Positions 58,640 through 59,580 of a DNA stretch of 59,580 nucleotides are shown piece after piece. The translations under genes and the position numbers were made by a program. This stretch comes from Acetobacterium wieringae (GTDB taxonomy: Bacteria; Bacillota; Clostridia; Eubacteriales; Eubacteriaceae): assembly GCF_026646375.1 (NCBI RefSeq), contig NZ_JAIPPU010000020.1, forward strand, positions 1 through 59,580, given 5' to 3'. Position 1 is the stretch's first letter, and the number at the start of each line of letters is the position of its first letter. Under the pieces are notes generated by a model. It made no database searches. It saw only the letters and a list, made by a program, of their open reading frames with translations, and was not told where the DNA came from.

Positions 58640-59437
58640 TTAGGCATGTTTTTCGACCCTTTCATGCTTTTTTAGAATTTCATCGATTTTTATTGTAGTT
58701 AAATTTGTGATACTTGCTATCTGCCGGGGGCTTTTCCCTTCACTTTTTAAATTTAAAACCTTATTTTCGATGGATTCTTCGCTTTCACTTGGGATTTTCG
58801 AAATATTTTCGTTTTTAATTTCTTCAATTTGAAGTGTCTGCGTGGGTTTTTGCTCAAACAGCTGATTTATTCCAGAAAATAAATTGGTTTTCAGGTTTTC
58901 AATGTAGGCTTGATTATCATTTAATTTATTTTCAAGTTTTTTAATGATGAAATCTTTCTTTTCACTTTCATTTTTATAATTTTCCAGCAATTCCATTTTT
59001 CCGGTTAAGCCCATATCCACGATAATTTCTTTCATTTCGCTGTTATGAAATTTTAACCGGTCATTTTCTAAAGCTAATTCTTCTTTTTCAGCCTGAAGCT
59101 TGGCGATAATTTTCTCCAATGTCGTAATATCTTTGTGATCAGCTTTGATGACAATCTCATCACTTGAATTTTTATCGTTATTTTGATTGGTTAAATCTGC
59201 TCGTTGATTTTCAATCGGTAATCGGTCATGATCATTTTTTTCAAGTGGATGATCCACTTTATGTTTTAATTGATCAACATCCGACTGAGGAAGATCCGGT
59301 TCAATCTCACTGACTATTGCATCCTCATAATCATCTCTGGGTGATTCCACCACTGTTTCATCTTCCTTTAGTCCCCATGCTTTCTTAGGCTTTTTATTGA
59401 AAATCATTTGATCGAATGATCTGCCTTTATTCTTCAT
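58640..59437 (-). CDS. Coiled-coil protein with C-terminal helix-turn-helix
   Basis: 265 residues: an acidic, disordered N-terminal third, a coiled coil from about 105 to 195 ('TLEKIIAKLQAEKEELALEN', 'DRLKFHNSEMKEIIVDM'), and a C-terminal segment 'SEGKSPRQIASITNLTTIKI' that reads as a small helix-turn-helix. Likely DNA-binding, perhaps a replication or segregation accessory like those next to origins. AAAGGAG lies 9 nt before ATG 59437. No named family recognised. Confidence 0.65.
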   Translation of the reverse strand: MKNKGRSFDQMIFNKKPKKAWGLKEDETVVESPRDDYEDAIVSEIEPDLPQSDVDQLKHKVDHPLEKNDHDRLPIENQRADLTNQNNDKNSSDEIVIKADHKDITTLEKIIAKLQAEKEELALENDRLKFHNSEMKEIIVDMGLTGKMELLENYKNESEKKDFIIKKLENKLNDNQAYIENLKTNLFSGINQLFEQKPTQTLQIEEIKNENISKIPSESEESIENKVLNLKSEGKSPRQIASITNLTTIKIDEILKKHERVEKHA

Positions 59438-59484
59438 TAATCTTACACTCCTTTGAATTTTTATATTTTCATGTCAGTCCATCG

Positions 59485-59580
59485 TTACGCACCGGGTGCG
59501 TTTTTTGCACCAGCTCATTCCCAGAGTTCCATTTACGCACCGGGTGCGTTTTTTGCTCCAGCTCATTCCCAGAGTTCCAT
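59485..59580 (+). repeat. Two tandem 48-bp repeats with a hairpin and T run
   Basis: Two 48-bp units (59485-59532 and 59533-59580) differ at one position (GCACCAG versus GCTCCAG). Each has the inverted repeat CGCACC-G-GGTGCG followed by TTTTTT, then a common 26-nt spacer. The array runs to the window edge and probably continues. Each unit looks like a plus-strand intrinsic terminator, but tandem spacing also fits iterons or a partition site. Confidence 0.8.

Noticed and set aside
1..59580. tRNA or rRNA genes
   Set aside because: I saw no cloverleaf-like or rRNA-like sequence; a covariance-model scan would be decisive.

Overview
The window looks like part of a large conjugative element (plasmid or ICE) of an anaerobic Firmicute. 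Supporting signs are Gram-positive ribosome binding sites, sigma-A promoters, a LexA-like box, a cut-down Gram-positive type IV secretion system (T4SS), InlB-type surface proteins and a TnpV-like gene. I would guess Clostridia/Eubacteriales (an Acetobacterium-like host), but this rests on general resemblance only. No relaxase, replication initiator or integrase lies inside the window, so plasmid and ICE cannot be separated.

Layout. 1-3.5 kb: a Y-family DNA polymerase behind an SOS-type promoter, an XRE regulator, and a divergent three-gene hypothetical operon. 3.9-59.4 kb: every gene is on the minus strand, transcribed right to left, ending at an intrinsic terminator at 3862-3904. Reading with transcription this block holds: a coiled-coil protein; a hairpin-rich, oriT-like non-coding stretch; a Spo11/Topo-mini-A-like protein with an HNH nuclease; a MobC-like protein; SSB; a deoxyribosyltransferase-like protein; a TOPRIM primase-like protein; a lipoprotein; the coupling protein VirD4; small membrane proteins; VirB6/TrbL; and a PrgI/VirB3-like protein. 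Then come a complete-looking Tad/Flp pilus block (CpaA, CpaB, TadZ, CpaF, TadB, TadC, TadE, TadF), hypotheticals, a Fic protein, a 2546-residue and a 709-residue InlB-repeat surface protein, a GBS_Bsp-like protein, an ArdC-like paralogue, a split VirB4, an M23/3D wall hydrolase, a CpaE-like ATPase, a group of small proteins, an ArdC-like antirestriction protein, and finally a very large SNF2 helicase/N6-adenine methylase gene. An IS3-family element interrupts that last gene, and a TnpV-like gene is overprinted inside it.

Two signals run through the minus-strand block and form what I think is an undescribed system. First, nine otherwise unrelated proteins end in the same short acidic tail, (D/E)-x-W-E-P-E-M or its variant (D/E)-D/E-W-x-Q-E-A. 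They include two ArdC-like proteins, the SNF2/methylase, a Fic protein, a primase-like TOPRIM protein, a deoxyribosyltransferase-like protein and three small-domain proteins. ArdC, primases and Fic proteins are known conjugation-transported cargo in other systems, so I infer that the tail is a secretion signal read by this element's coupling protein. Second, a 17-bp palindrome, TGTTTCC-NNN-GGAAACA, occurs 28 times between 13.0 and 58.4 kb. All copies sit at gene boundaries, and the copy often begins exactly 3 nt after a stop codon, including six of the tagged genes. Tail and palindrome together look like a repeated gene-end module.
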